A stretch of DNA of 64,000 nt from Halostagnicola sp. A-GB9-2 (lineage in GTDB: Archaea; Halobacteriota; Halobacteria; Halobacteriales; Natrialbaceae): assembly GCF_030068615.1 (NCBI RefSeq), contig NZ_JASJOC010000001.1, forward strand, positions 1 through 64,000. The letters run 5' to 3'. Shown here in pieces: positions 42,667 to 52,684 of the stretch. The notes under the pieces were generated by a model that worked only from the letters and a program-made list of their open reading frames with translations, had not been told where the DNA came from and did no database searches. The translations under genes were made by a program, and so were the position numbers. Position 1 is the stretch's first letter; each line of letters starts with the position of its first letter.

Positions 42667-43398
42667 ATGCGAACACCAACACGCGACTCGGAGTTCTCCC
42701 GGACGGTCGACCAGTTGGCAGACGACACGGACCCGTACGGGCCTGAGCTCGGTTCGATGCCCCAGAACGATCTCTCGCGCGCCGACCTCGACAACGTCAA
42801 CAAGACGGGGACGACGACGATCGGAATCACGACTGCCGACGGCGTGGTTATCGCGACGGACATGCGCGCCAGCCTCGGCGGCCGCTTCGTCTCGAACAAA
42901 AACGTCCAGAAGGTCGAGCAGATCCACCCGACCGCCGCACTGACGATGGTCGGCAGCGTCGGCGGCGCACAGTCGTTCATCTCGAGTCTCCGCGCGGAGG
43001 TCAACCTCTTCGGGACCCGCCGTGGCGAGGGGATGAGCATGAACGCGCTCGCGACGCTCGCCGGAAACTTCGCTCGAGGCGGTCCGTTCTTCGCGATCCA
43101 CCCGATTCTGGGCGGCGTCGACGAGGAAGGAAGTCACGTCTACAGCATCGATCCGGCCGGCGGTGTCATGGAAGACGACTACACCGTTACCGGGAGCGGA
43201 ATGCAACTCGCCTACGGGCACTTAGAACAGACCTACGAAGAGGGTCTCTCGAACGACGAGGCGACGACCATCGCGGCCCAGGGAATCAAGTCCGCGGCCG
43301 AGCGTGACACGGGCTCGGGTAACGGCGTCTTCCTCTGTGAAATCACCGAGGACGGCGTCGACATTCAGGGCCACAACGACTTCGAAGAAGTCATTTAG
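42667..43398 (+). CDS. psmB: Proteasome beta subunit
   Basis: A 243-residue precursor of the 20S proteasome catalytic subunit. The propeptide (residues 1-48) is removed at KTG|TTTIG to expose Thr49 as nucleophile; Asp and Lys partners follow in IATDMRAS and SNKNVQKVEQI. The C-terminal half keeps the family pattern (GGVDEEGSHVYSIDPAGG, YGHLEQTYEEGLS). Each beta ring sits between alpha rings encoded elsewhere. The 48-residue propeptide is of a length usual for haloarchaeal PsmB. Confidence 0.96.
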   Translation: MRTPTRDSEFSRTVDQLADDTDPYGPELGSMPQNDLSRADLDNVNKTGTTTIGITTADGVVIATDMRASLGGRFVSNKNVQKVEQIHPTAALTMVGSVGGAQSFISSLRAEVNLFGTRRGEGMSMNALATLAGNFARGGPFFAIHPILGGVDEEGSHVYSIDPAGGVMEDDYTVTGSGMQLAYGHLEQTYEEGLSNDEATTIAAQGIKSAAERDTGSGNGVFLCEITEDGVDIQGHNDFEEVI

Positions 43399-43458
43399 AG
43401 CAGACGGGCTTTGCGTTCGTTTCGAACATCACAGACAACAGACTAGCCTAGTTACCAC

Positions 43459-46149
43459 TCAGTCGCGATCCGACGCGTCCGGCAGGGTAAACGAAAACGT
43501 CGAGCCTTCGCCGGGTTCGGATTCGACCCAGATCTCGCCGCCGTGTCGTTCGATAACGCGCTCACAGAGTGCGAGCCCGATACCAGTCCCCGTGTGTTCG
43601 TCTTGATTGTGGAGTCGATGGAACACCTCGAAGATGTGTTCGGTTTTTTTGGGGTCGATACCGATCCCCTGATCGCGGACGGATATAATCCATTCCTCGT
43701 CCCGTTTTTCCGCCGAGACGTGGATCCGTGGGGTTCCGTCACTGTATTCGATCGCGTTATCCAGAAGATTCTGGAACACCTGTCGAAGCTGACTGGTGTC
43801 GCCGAGTACCTCCGGGAGTGAGTCTGCAGTAATCTTGGCGTTTTGTTCGTCGATCCGCACTTCGAGATCCGCGAGGGCGTCTTTGAGCACTTCGTCGAGA
43901 TCGATCGGTTCGAACGGCTTCCCCTGCGTCTCGACTCGAGAATACGCGAGCAATCCGTCGATCATCTCGCGCATTCGCTCAGCACCGTTGACCGCGAACT
44001 CGAGAAACTCCGTCCCCTCCTCGTCGAGGGACTCTCCGTACCGACGGTCGAGGAGTTGAAGGTAACTCGATATCATCCGCAACGGCTCCTGAAGATCGTG
44101 GCTCGCGGCGTAGGCGAACTGCTCGAGCCGTCTGGTCTCCGCCTGTAATTCGTCGATGTACTCTCCGCGTTCGAAGTAGAACTTCACGAGTGTCGCGAGC
44201 GTATCGATCAATACCTGTTCTTCGTCGAGAAACAACTCTTCGGCTTCGATATTCGAGTTCTCGAGTAAGACGATACTGATCGTTATCGGTGTCTCGTTGG
44301 CCGTCCTCGTATGGGCAGTAAGCTCCGGCATCTGGGATTCGTAGTCCTCGGTTGTTGTCTCGTGATCTCCGACCGAAATGCGGGCGGCGGTGTGCTCAGG
44401 ATATCGGAACGATTGTGGGAGCGTCGTTGCGAACTCGTCGAGCAACTCGTCGATCGGCTGGTCGCCGGTTTCGAACAGGTTCGTGGCGAGTTGTACAGCG
44501 GCAAGTTCTTTTTCTCGCTCCTCGAGTGCTTGCTTTCGCCGTTCGACCAACTCTTTCAGGTCGGTGATGTCCGTCGCGGTCGTGACGACTTGCTTGGGCT
44601 CGCCCCGTTCGTCGGTAATCGGTGTAGCATTGACGGACAGCCACGTCCGTTGATCATCCGATTGCTTCAGGAGGATTTCCTGGTCATAAAGTGGCTCACC
44701 CGTGTCGAAGACTCGGATTGCAGGCCGTTCGGTGACCGGGAGGAGCTCGCCGTCCGCATCGAACACATCCCGCTGGCCGGCGACGTATTCGGAAGCGCCG
44801 CCTGATGGAACCCCGAGAAGCGTTTCCATCCGTTCGTTGGCCCGACTGACCGATCCGTCCGGATTCGTGACTGCGATGCCGACCGGGCTCGTCTCCAGAA
44901 TCTGCTCGGTGAGGTCGCGTTCGCGCTGTAGTTGCTGTTCCCGTTCTCGCCGATCGGTCATATCACGGGTGATCTTCGCGTACCCCTGTAGCTCCCCCTC
45001 GTCTCGAATTGCCGTAATCGTCACGTTCGCCCAGAACGTCGATCCGTCGGCGTGGACGCGCCAGCCTTCGTCCTCGATAGTACCCGCTTCTCTGGCCTGT
45101 GTGAGATTTCGTTTCGGGATGTCGTTCGCGCGATCAGTATCGGTGTAGAACACCGAAAAGTGTTCGCCGAGTATGTGTTCTGCATCGTAGCCTTTGATTC
45201 GTTCGGCTCCTTCGTTCCAGCTGACGACACGGCCCTCGGTGTCGAGCATAAATATCGCGTACTCTTCGACCGCATCGACCAACGACTGAAACCGGTGCTC
45301 GCTTTGCTGGTGGGCTTGCTCCGACTCTTTCCGGTCAGTTATATCGTAGTACAGTTCAATGCGACCGCCGGCGTATCGGCCGGACTCGATCGGTTTGCTC
45401 CGGTGTTCGAGCCAACGTCCTTCACGGCCGGGACCGGGTGTAATTCGACACTCGAACTGTTCGACGTAGCTGTTATCGTCATAGGTAGTCGAGACGATCT
45501 CGACAAACGATTCGGGATCCGCGACACGATTCGAGATCGTCTCCTGGATAACCGCGGACTTGTCCCTACCGATGAGATCGGCGCGATTCACGCCGAAGTA
45601 CTCTTCGACGGATTCGTTGATCCAGGCGATGTCGAACTTCTCATCGAGGACGAACACACCGACGTCGGCTTCGTCGATGACCGAGGAGATCGACTCGTGC
45701 GTCTCCCAGATCGACGCGAGTGCGTCGTGGTCCCGCTCGCGCTCGTCGATAATCTGAACGGTCCCGACAGTTCCCTCGAACTCACCGTTGCTAACGAGGA
45801 GGCTGAACCGAAACTCACAGAGGACGCGGTCGCCATCCGCAGTTTCGATTTCGAACTCGACGTCCTCCTCGTCCACACCGGTCTCCCGCCGGGCGTCGAT
45901 TTCGCGTTCGAGAAACTCGACGTCCTCCTCGTCGAGGAGAATAGAAACGTGCTCGCCGAGGAGTTCTTCGCGAGCGTACCCCGTCTCCTCGACGATGCTA
46001 TCGTTGACCGCGACGAACTGACCCTCCGTATCGAGTTGATAGATTCCGTCGTTGACCGCATTCACGAGCGTCTGATAGCGCTGGATCGCTCTGGATCCAT
46101 CCACGTTGTCCGAAAACACATCATTAGCGGGCCGTCCCCGTTCGCACAT
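43459..46149 (-). CDS. Multi-PAS sensor histidine kinase
   Basis: 896 residues, no membrane helices. Four PAS domains are read in order at about 24-150, 160-290, 290-420 and 420-545 (each with an F/V-W-N core such as VVSWNEGAERI). A GAF-like region follows (about 560-670; TLPQSFRYPEHTAARI), then a HisKA dimerisation helix with the phospho-acceptor His in YAASHDLQEPLR, and the ATPase domain with NLLDNAIEYS (N box), VRDQGIGIDP (G1) and GTGIGLALCERVIERHGG (G2). It is an orphan kinase: no response regulator is adjacent. Soluble multi-PAS kinases of this kind are numerous in haloarchaea and sense redox, light or metabolites in the cytoplasm. Confidence 0.92.
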   Translation of the reverse strand: MCERGRPANDVFSDNVDGSRAIQRYQTLVNAVNDGIYQLDTEGQFVAVNDSIVEETGYAREELLGEHVSILLDEEDVEFLEREIDARRETGVDEEDVEFEIETADGDRVLCEFRFSLLVSNGEFEGTVGTVQIIDERERDHDALASIWETHESISSVIDEADVGVFVLDEKFDIAWINESVEEYFGVNRADLIGRDKSAVIQETISNRVADPESFVEIVSTTYDDNSYVEQFECRITPGPGREGRWLEHRSKPIESGRYAGGRIELYYDITDRKESEQAHQQSEHRFQSLVDAVEEYAIFMLDTEGRVVSWNEGAERIKGYDAEHILGEHFSVFYTDTDRANDIPKRNLTQAREAGTIEDEGWRVHADGSTFWANVTITAIRDEGELQGYAKITRDMTDRREREQQLQRERDLTEQILETSPVGIAVTNPDGSVSRANERMETLLGVPSGGASEYVAGQRDVFDADGELLPVTERPAIRVFDTGEPLYDQEILLKQSDDQRTWLSVNATPITDERGEPKQVVTTATDITDLKELVERRKQALEEREKELAAVQLATNLFETGDQPIDELLDEFATTLPQSFRYPEHTAARISVGDHETTTEDYESQMPELTAHTRTANETPITISIVLLENSNIEAEELFLDEEQVLIDTLATLVKFYFERGEYIDELQAETRRLEQFAYAASHDLQEPLRMISSYLQLLDRRYGESLDEEGTEFLEFAVNGAERMREMIDGLLAYSRVETQGKPFEPIDLDEVLKDALADLEVRIDEQNAKITADSLPEVLGDTSQLRQVFQNLLDNAIEYSDGTPRIHVSAEKRDEEWIISVRDQGIGIDPKKTEHIFEVFHRLHNQDEHTGTGIGLALCERVIERHGGEIWVESEPGEGSTFSFTLPDASDRD

Positions 46150-46246
46150 ATAATGGAGTGGCCGTTGCGTCCTAAAAGCCCTCTGCTGGATCTGCGATCG
46201 TTCTAATCGCGCTAATCACGTGTTCAGACCGCCTAATCACGACGAC

Positions 46247-46906
46247 CTACAGACGCATCGGGCGATCCGAGGAGACACAATCGACGCCGCGCAGCTCGAG
46301 CAGTTTTGCCGTGAACCGCCGTTCGATCGACCACGCGTGGACCTCGAGGTCGACCGCCTTCGCTCGGTCCACGAGCAGCGTGCTCAGACACCGCCAGTAG
46401 TTTGCTCCGATCACGTCACAATCGAGTTCGACCGCGGTCGTCACGGGCGTCTCGAGGTGTCGACTGGCCAGCAGTCCGGTGGGTTGGTTCGGATCGAGCG
46501 CTCGAATCGACCGAAGTTCGGGCTCGAGAAAAGAGGTCGTGACGACCCGATTTTCGACCCCGTCGATCGCCTCGAGCACGTCCGCCGCGATGTCGAGTTC
46601 CTTCATCTCGAGGTTGATCTCGATCGACGGCGGAACGACCTCGAGCATCTCCTCGAGCGTCGGAACGCGCTCGCCCGACTGGAGCACGGAGAGCGTCTGG
46701 AGTTCCTCGAGCGAACTGTCCGCCACCGCGCCGACGCCGCCGGTGACGCGGTCGACGGTTTCGTCGTGGATGACCACGAGTTCGCCGGAGCCACACCGTC
46801 GGACGTCGAACTCGACGGCGTCGGCGTATTCGGCGGCCGACTGGACGGCCGCGATCGTGTTTTCGGGTGCCGTCGCCGCGAAGCCGCGGTGAGCGATGAG
46901 CCGCAT
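46247..46906 (-). CDS. Glycerophosphodiester phosphodiesterase
   Basis: This 219-residue TIM-barrel enzyme (GDPD family) opens with the catalytic motif AHRGFAATAPENTIAAV and continues with VEFDVRRCGSGELVVIHDETVDR, where Glu, Asp and His bind the metal. The central strand IEINLEMKE and the C-terminal DCVSSDRPMRL region complete the barrel. It hydrolyses glycerophosphodiesters to glycerol phosphate and an alcohol. The ATG at 46906 starts the first beta-strand (MRLIAHRG). The gene stands alone. Confidence 0.9.
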   Translation of the reverse strand: MRLIAHRGFAATAPENTIAAVQSAAEYADAVEFDVRRCGSGELVVIHDETVDRVTGGVGAVADSSLEELQTLSVLQSGERVPTLEEMLEVVPPSIEINLEMKELDIAADVLEAIDGVENRVVTTSFLEPELRSIRALDPNQPTGLLASRHLETPVTTAVELDCDVIGANYWRCLSTLLVDRAKAVDLEVHAWSIERRFTAKLLELRGVDCVSSDRPMRL

Positions 46907-47069
46907 GAGAGTATTGTACCTAAACTGGCACACGAACTGCTATCAAGGTGGCGGAGCGGGTCGATACGCAACTCGGTTGGTTCACTCTGCTATCGCTTTC
47001 GAGACGCTAACCGCCCTCGTCAGAGTTCGATCACGTGATCCTATATCATTCGAGCCACAAGTATCTGGT

Positions 47070-48026
47070 ATGAAAGCCGTTCGATACCACGAACACGGCG
47101 GAACAGACGTACTGGAACTCGAGGAGGTCGACCGACCCGAGCCCGACGCGGGCGAGGTGCGCGTCGAGATCGCCGCTGCGGGAATCAACCCTGTCGACAC
47201 CTACTTCCGCGAAGGGTCGTACGCGCCCGAGTCACTCCCCTGGATTCCGGGATCAGATTTCGCCGGCACCGTCGAGGCGGTGGGGGACGACGTAACCGAG
47301 TTTCAACCGAGCGACCGCGTGTTCGGAACCGGACTCGGAAAGGACGTTCCCGGCACGTGCGCGGAGTACGCCGTGTCGCCGACCGACAGGATCGCGATCC
47401 TTCCGGAGGGGACCTCCTTCGAAGTCGGGGCGGCACTCGGTGTTCCCGCAGTAACCGCCTGGCGGTCGCTTATCGACCACGCCGACCTCGAACCGGCCGA
47501 ACGCTGTCTCGTCCACGGCGGAAGCGGCGGCGTCGGCCACGCCGCGGTCCAGATCGCGGCCGCGACCGGTGCCGACGTGACGACGACGGCCTCGCCGGAG
47601 TACCACGACCGACTCGAGTCACTGGGCGCGGACGCGACAGTTGACTACGCTCGAGACGACCTCGAGGACGCCGTCGTCGAGGCCGGCTCGCCGGACGTGA
47701 TCCTGGATCATCGACTCGACGACTACCTCCAGTTCGACGCCGACGTGGCGAAGCAGGGGACTCGAGTCGTCGGCATCGGCAACACGGTTCCGGAGGCTGG
47801 CTTCTCGAACGTGCCCGCGGCTCGCTCGAAGGAGCTGCGGATTCACCTGATCAGCATGTTCAACACCCCGGATATCTCCGCGGTGCTTCGTCGCGTCGCC
47901 AAACTGCTGTCGGCCGGGAAGCTGTCTGCCGAAATCGCTCGGACGTACGACCTCGAGGACGTCGACTCCGCCCACGAGGACGTGCTCTCGGAGAGCTTCT
48001 TCGGGAAGTTGGTCGTCACGCCGTAG
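47070..48026 (+). CDS. NADPH:quinone oxidoreductase-type MDR protein
   Basis: About 318 residues. The N-terminal GroES-like domain begins MKAVRYHEHGGTDVLELEEV, typical of zeta-crystallin-like quinone reductases. The Rossmann motif is VHGGSGGVGHAAVQIAAATG. The structural-zinc Cys set is missing, as usual for this subgroup. It reduces quinones or enones with NADPH. The ATG at 47070 is used; a frame open to 46896 adds 58 residues with no family resemblance. It is followed 100 bp later by an SDR gene on the same strand. Confidence 0.88.
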   Translation: MKAVRYHEHGGTDVLELEEVDRPEPDAGEVRVEIAAAGINPVDTYFREGSYAPESLPWIPGSDFAGTVEAVGDDVTEFQPSDRVFGTGLGKDVPGTCAEYAVSPTDRIAILPEGTSFEVGAALGVPAVTAWRSLIDHADLEPAERCLVHGGSGGVGHAAVQIAAATGADVTTTASPEYHDRLESLGADATVDYARDDLEDAVVEAGSPDVILDHRLDDYLQFDADVAKQGTRVVGIGNTVPEAGFSNVPAARSKELRIHLISMFNTPDISAVLRRVAKLLSAGKLSAEIARTYDLEDVDSAHEDVLSESFFGKLVVTP

Positions 48027-48126
48027 AACGGGCGCCGTCGAACAGCCACCGACGGTCGTCACACTCCGTTCTCGACGCCCGAACGCAGGGTATCCGTTTT
48101 TGCACCTTCGCATCGAATGGGTGTCT

Positions 48127-48837
48127 ATGTCTGTCACGCACGACTTTTCAGAGACCGTCGCGGTGATCACCGGCTCGAGCGGTGCGCTCGGCAGTGCGGC
48201 CGTCGAAGCGTTTCGAGACGCCGGTGCAACCGTCTGCGCCGTCGACGTCGTCGAGCCGGACGACGAAGACAGCCTCCTCGAGCCCGATGAGGGCGTCCGC
48301 TTCTACGAGGCGGATCTGACCGACGAGGACGACGTCTCAAGGCTCTTCGAGGAGATCAACGAGGACCACGGCCGGGTCGATCACCTGCTCAATATCGCCG
48401 GCACCTGGATGGGTGGGGATCACCTTGAGGAGACTGACACAGAGGAGTTCGACGCGCTGATGAACATCAACCTGAAGACGGCCTTCTTGACCTCGAAGCA
48501 CGCCCTCCCGCACTTACAAGACGCGGAGGGCTCGATCGTGAGCGTGAGCGCGCGCTCGGGACTCGAGGGCGGCGAGGGCGACGGCCCGTACCGGATCACC
48601 AAAGCCGGAATTCGGATCCTGACGGAGACGCTCGCAGAGGAGAACCTCGGAACGGTGCGGGCAAACTGCGTGATGCCGAGCGTGATCGACACGCCGATGA
48701 ATCGGGAGATGATGCCGGATTCGGATCACGAGAAGTGGGTCGATCCGGTCGACATCGCGGCGACGATGCTCACGTTGTGTAGCGAGGCGACGAGCGTCAC
48801 GAGCGGCGCTGCTGTTCCAGTCTACGGCGAAGCCTGA
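48127..48837 (+). CDS. Short-chain dehydrogenase/reductase
   Basis: About 236 residues of classical SDR. The cofactor motif is VITGSSGALGSAAVEAF, the NAG-type motif is LNIAGT, the catalytic Ser lies in IVSVSARSG and the Tyr-Lys pair in YRITKAG. The C-terminal half (VMPSVIDTPMNREMMPD) is the substrate lid. An acidic residue after the first strands (AVDVVEPDDED) suggests NAD rather than NADP. The substrate is unknown; sterol, sugar and acyl substrates are all possible. The ATG at 48127 is preferred. Confidence 0.9.
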   Translation: MSVTHDFSETVAVITGSSGALGSAAVEAFRDAGATVCAVDVVEPDDEDSLLEPDEGVRFYEADLTDEDDVSRLFEEINEDHGRVDHLLNIAGTWMGGDHLEETDTEEFDALMNINLKTAFLTSKHALPHLQDAEGSIVSVSARSGLEGGEGDGPYRITKAGIRILTETLAEENLGTVRANCVMPSVIDTPMNREMMPDSDHEKWVDPVDIAATMLTLCSEATSVTSGAAVPVYGEA

Positions 48838-48937
48838 GGCCACTGACAATAGAACGCGCAGTATGATTTTCCCACTCGGCTAGTTGGTCCGTCGAGGAGG
48901 CACGGACACAAGAGAACGGAATTAGTCGATCTGTTCG

Positions 48938-50353
48938 TTACAGATACCCCTGATCTTGTAACCAGCCGTACAACTGATCGGGATCGGTTCCTGTAAGGAA
49001 CTCGTAGTACCCGAGGACGCCCAACACGAGAGTAACGACCAGAACGAGGAGAAGAGGGACACGGACCGCCCAGATCCACGCCGTCCCCAGCCCGCCGAGG
49101 TCGCCAATTCCTTTTTCGAGTTCTTGGACGGCGAACTTCGGTGCGATCCACCCAACGAGGATCATCAACATCGTCGCACCGAATACGAGAAGAATCCCCT
49201 CGACTAGTCCATCGAGCATGTCGAGGAAGATTAGGTCGTAGGTAACAGGGACACCGAGAAGGTAGATGACGCCGCCCATGCCGAGTGCCGCCTTCCATCG
49301 TTCGACTCCCTTCTCGTCGATGACGTATGCAGTCACGACCTCGAGCAGTGAAATTGCACTCGAGAGCGCAGCAATAGCAACTGTCCCGAAGAACAGTACC
49401 CCGAGAATGTGACCGCCTGGAACGGTTGCAAACGCTTCAGTCATTGACACAAATATTGCGCCAGCGCCACCGTCTCCCGGTTCCTGAATACCGGCCGAGA
49501 AGAAGATTGGGAACACGACAAGTCCGGTCAGGAACGCGATTCCGGTGTCGAATCCGATGATTGTCGCACCGTCCTTTGAGAGGTTTCGGTCTTCACCGAG
49601 GTAGGATGCATACGTAATCATCACGCCCATCCCGAGTGACAGCGTAAAGAACGCCTGCCCGGCCGCTGCCGGGAGTAATTCCACCCAGTTATCCGCGATT
49701 ACAGCGAAGTCCGGTGACAGATAATACGAATATCCTGCACCGGATTCGGGCAGCGTAAATGCCCAGACGGCCATTCCGACGAGCAGGAGAATAATCGCAG
49801 GAACCATTACCTTCACTGCAAGTTCGATCCCGCGACGGATGCCCAACGCGACAATTCCGATCGTTAACGCCATGAAGAGCGTGTGGAAAAAGAACGCATC
49901 GAGGCCAGTCGACAGTTCGCCGAACATGATGGCCGCTGATGGTTCTCCAGCCTCAGCTGCAATATCTTCGTACCCTGCGAGTTGGCTTGCGTAGCTATCG
50001 CGAAAGCCTTCGACGAAATACCGGATGAACCAGCCTGCGACGACGCTATAGTACGATAATATAGCAAACCCGGTCATAATGAATATTGCCCCGATGAACT
50101 TCCAGGCTCCCCCGCCAAGTTCGATGAGCGCACCCACCGGATTGCGTTCAGTGTGTCGACCGACAACGAACTCAACGAGGATTGCCGGGAATCCGACGAC
50201 CAGAATAAATAGTAAGTATACCAGTAAGAAGGCCGCACCACCCCCTTCACCGGTAACGAACGGGAACCGCCATATATTCCCGAGGCCGACGGCGCTTCCC
50301 ACCGCGGCTAGTATGAACCCTGTTCTCGTGGCCCACGTTTCACGTTCTGCCAT
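48938..50353 (-). CDS. Sodium-dependent transporter, SNF/NSS family
   Basis: This 471-residue membrane protein has about eleven or twelve helices. The N-terminus WATRTGFILAAVGSAVGLGNIWRFPF is the NSS signature (first helix with the sodium site). The central part (AIAALSSAISLLEVVTAYV) carries the unwound helix 8 that forms the second sodium site. It imports an amino acid or similar solute with Na+, in the inner membrane. Its GC content is clearly lower than that of the genes on either side, which suggests transfer. It is convergent with the SDR gene and divergent from pccB. Confidence 0.9.
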   Translation of the reverse strand: MAERETWATRTGFILAAVGSAVGLGNIWRFPFVTGEGGGAAFLLVYLLFILVVGFPAILVEFVVGRHTERNPVGALIELGGGAWKFIGAIFIMTGFAILSYYSVVAGWFIRYFVEGFRDSYASQLAGYEDIAAEAGEPSAAIMFGELSTGLDAFFFHTLFMALTIGIVALGIRRGIELAVKVMVPAIILLLVGMAVWAFTLPESGAGYSYYLSPDFAVIADNWVELLPAAAGQAFFTLSLGMGVMITYASYLGEDRNLSKDGATIIGFDTGIAFLTGLVVFPIFFSAGIQEPGDGGAGAIFVSMTEAFATVPGGHILGVLFFGTVAIAALSSAISLLEVVTAYVIDEKGVERWKAALGMGGVIYLLGVPVTYDLIFLDMLDGLVEGILLVFGATMLMILVGWIAPKFAVQELEKGIGDLGGLGTAWIWAVRVPLLLVLVVTLVLGVLGYYEFLTGTDPDQLYGWLQDQGYL

Positions 50354-50506
50354 GGCCGGGATATCTTCCCCCCCACCACTAATAACTTACTAGATATGAC
50401 GGATTAATGGAAAATTGTCTCGAGAAATTTTGCCTGAAAAATGGACGGAAATCTTTTTCCCAGTGGTTACACGACTGTTCGCTATGACTCGGAGCAGGTG
50501 GTCGCC

Positions 50507-52057
50507 GTGACGATGGAGGATCGCATCGAAGAGCTGGAGGAGTTTCGGGCGGAGGCACTAAAAGGCGGCGGTGAGGACCGGATCGAGAAACAACACGAGA
50601 AGGGAAAGATGACCGCCCGCGAGCGGATCGATTACTTCCTCGACGAGGGGACGTTCACCGAGTTCGATCAGCTCCGCACTCACCAGACGAGCGAGTTCGG
50701 GATGGAGGAAAAGAAGATACCCGGCGACGGCGTCGTTACCGGGTACGGCGAGGTCGACGGCAGAACCGTCTTCGTCTTCGCTCACGACTTCACCGTCTTC
50801 GGCGGCTCGCTGGGCGAGGTGTTCGCCGAGAAGATCTGCAAGGTCATGGATATGGCCATGGAGGTCGGCGCACCGATCGTCGGGCTCAACGACTCCGCCG
50901 GTGCACGGATTCAGGAGGGCGTCAAGAGCCTCGCCGGCTTCACGGAGATCTTCCGCCGGAATCAGGAAGCAAGCGGCGTCGTTCCACAGATTTCGGGGAT
51001 CATGGGCCCCTGTGCGGGCGGTGCGGTCTACTCGCCCTCGATCACTGACTTCATTTTCATGGTCAAGGACACGAGTCACATGTACATCACCGGGCCGGGC
51101 GTCACCAAGACCGTCACCGGTGAAGACGTGACTCACGAGGAACTTGGCGGGGCGGTCACCCACGCGAACAAGACCGGCGTCGCGGAGTTCGCCTGCGAGA
51201 GCGAAGAGCAAGCACTGGACAAGATCAAGCGCTTGCTCTCGTATCTTCCACAGAACAACGTCGAGGACCCGCCGCGCGTCGAGCCGTGGGACGACCCGGA
51301 TCGACGAGATGAGGCGCTCGAGGATATCGTCCCCTCGAGTCCGCAGAAACCCTACGACATGACCAACGTGATCGATTCGGTGGTCGACGAAGGTTCGTTC
51401 TTCGAGGTTGCGGACAACTTCTCGAAGAATATCGTCGTCGGATTCGGCCGACTCGACGGCCGCTCGGTCGGCATCGTCGCCAACCAGCCGCGAGTCAACG
51501 CCGGCACGCTCACCGTCGACGCGTCAATGAAAGGCTCGCGTTTCGTGCGTTTTTGCGATTCGTTCAATATCCCGATCGTTACCTTCGTCGACGTTCCCGG
51601 CTATATGCCCGGGACCGATCAGGAACACCGCGGGATCATCCGTCATGGCGCGAAGCTTCTCTACGCGTACTCCGAAGCGACCGTGCCGCTGCTGACGGTT
51701 ATCACGCGCAAAGCCTACGGCGGAGCCTACTGCGTCATGGCCTCGAAGAACCTCGGCGCGGACGTCAACTACGCCTGGCCGACAGCAGAAATCGCGGTTA
51801 TGGGGCCCCAAGGTGCCGTCAACATCCTTTATCGCGAGGAACTCGCGGAGGCGGAGAACCCGGACGAGCTCCGCGACGAACTCATCGAGGAGTATCGCGA
51901 GGAGTTTGCAAATCCCTACACGGCGACGGACAAGGGCTTCCTCGACGACGTCATCCTCCCGACCGAAACCAGACCGCGCCTGATCGCCGACCTCGAGATG
52001 CTCGAGACCAAGCGCGAAGACAACCCGGACAAGAAACACGGCAACATCCCGCTCTGA
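50507..52057 (+). CDS. pccB: Propionyl/acetyl-CoA carboxylase, carboxyltransferase subunit
   Basis: 516 residues from a GTG (an ATG at 50513 would shorten it by two). It has the two crotonase-like halves of acyl-CoA carboxyltransferases: [18 protein letters not shown], then the oxyanion-hole segments [19 protein letters not shown] and [12 protein letters not shown] in the N half, and [21 protein letters not shown] and [16 protein letters not shown] in the C half. It transfers CO2 from carboxybiotin on PccA to propionyl- or acetyl-CoA. In haloarchaea this enzyme feeds the methylmalonyl or 3-hydroxypropionate steps and polyhydroxyalkanoate precursors. pccX starts 1 bp after its stop. Confidence 0.94.
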   Translation: MTMEDRIEELEEFRAEALKGGGEDRIEKQHEKGKMTARERIDYFLDEGTFTEFDQLRTHQTSEFGMEEKKIPGDGVVTGYGEVDGRTVFVFAHDFTVFGGSLGEVFAEKICKVMDMAMEVGAPIVGLNDSAGARIQEGVKSLAGFTEIFRRNQEASGVVPQISGIMGPCAGGAVYSPSITDFIFMVKDTSHMYITGPGVTKTVTGEDVTHEELGGAVTHANKTGVAEFACESEEQALDKIKRLLSYLPQNNVEDPPRVEPWDDPDRRDEALEDIVPSSPQKPYDMTNVIDSVVDEGSFFEVADNFSKNIVVGFGRLDGRSVGIVANQPRVNAGTLTVDASMKGSRFVRFCDSFNIPIVTFVDVPGYMPGTDQEHRGIIRHGAKLLYAYSEATVPLLTVITRKAYGGAYCVMASKNLGADVNYAWPTAEIAVMGPQGAVNILYREELAEAENPDELRDELIEEYREEFANPYTATDKGFLDDVILPTETRPRLIADLEMLETKREDNPDKKHGNIPL

Positions 52058-52058
52058 G

Positions 52059-52373
52059 ATGGCATCCAAGCAACGAGCCCGCGCCGACGAGCGAGACGCA
52101 GCAGAATCAGTCGAGGCACCGAACATCGAAATCGACATCCCGGACGACGCCGACGAGTCCGAGGCAGCGGCCATCGCGGCTGCAGTTAGTGCGCACGTCC
52201 GCGACCAGGAACTCGCCGCAGCCGCCGCGGCCGCCGATGAGGAAGATAGCTGGGACGGAAAACGGTGGAGCTACGCGGGCCGGGTTCGAGCCCAGCAACA
52301 ACGAACCATTCGAGTCCCCCGAGACGCACCCACGAACCCCTGGAGCGCCGCGGGCCGGACCGACCGGTTCTGA
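52059..52373 (+). CDS. pccX: Small subunit of the acyl-CoA carboxylase (PccX-like)
   Basis: A 104-residue protein. The first 75 residues are acidic and rich in Ala ([15 protein letters not shown]), and the end carries an ordered block [17 protein letters not shown]. In Haloferax mediterranei, a short third subunit called PccX, with this kind of C-terminus, is needed for propionyl-CoA carboxylase activity, and it resembles the epsilon subunits of actinobacterial carboxylases. Its place between pccB and pccA supports this. It starts one base after pccB. Confidence 0.8.
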   Translation: MASKQRARADERDAAESVEAPNIEIDIPDDADESEAAAIAAAVSAHVRDQELAAAAAAADEEDSWDGKRWSYAGRVRAQQQRTIRVPRDAPTNPWSAAGRTDRF

Positions 52374-52684
52374 TCGCCGGCCGAGTGTTGTCGACGATCG
52401 CGTCTGACCGACGGGCGCTTCGTGTTGATGGCCAACTGTCGCCGCCGACGGATCCTCGTCGACGAGCGGTCGTCCTCGAGACACCTCCGGACATCGCTTC
52501 CGATCGAACGAACGACGATATTTCGTTACCGTTCTCGAGCAAACTGCCCAGATCTCGAGTGATCTCGCTATCGAACCGACTGCAGATGACAGTGACCGGT
52601 TCCCAGACGGACTGACGAGAAATCGATACCGAGAGATCGGTTGCGAAAAAGTAAGGTAGGGCGCTTGCGACGGTTCTTGTAGGA
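52374..52684. other. Intergenic region between pccX and pccA
   Basis: No gene-like frame on either strand fits haloarchaeal composition. An AAAAAGTAAG element lies at about 52646-52655, roughly 30 nt before the pccA ATG, and may be its TATA box, so pccA probably has its own promoter. Confidence 0.55.

Noticed and set aside
45052-46206. 384-codon plus-strand frame opposite the histidine kinase
   Set aside because: No domain; the kinase frame on the other strand has complete PAS, HisKA and ATPase motifs.
46896-47069. 58-residue N-terminal extension of the quinone reductase
   Set aside because: The extension has many Arg, Tyr and Thr residues and no family resemblance; the canonical MKAVRYHEHGG start lies at 47070.
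52270-52290. tRNA T-arm-like GGGTTCGAGCCC in pccX
   Set aside because: It is inside the pccX coding frame (AGRVRAQQ) and no other cloverleaf arm can be paired around it.
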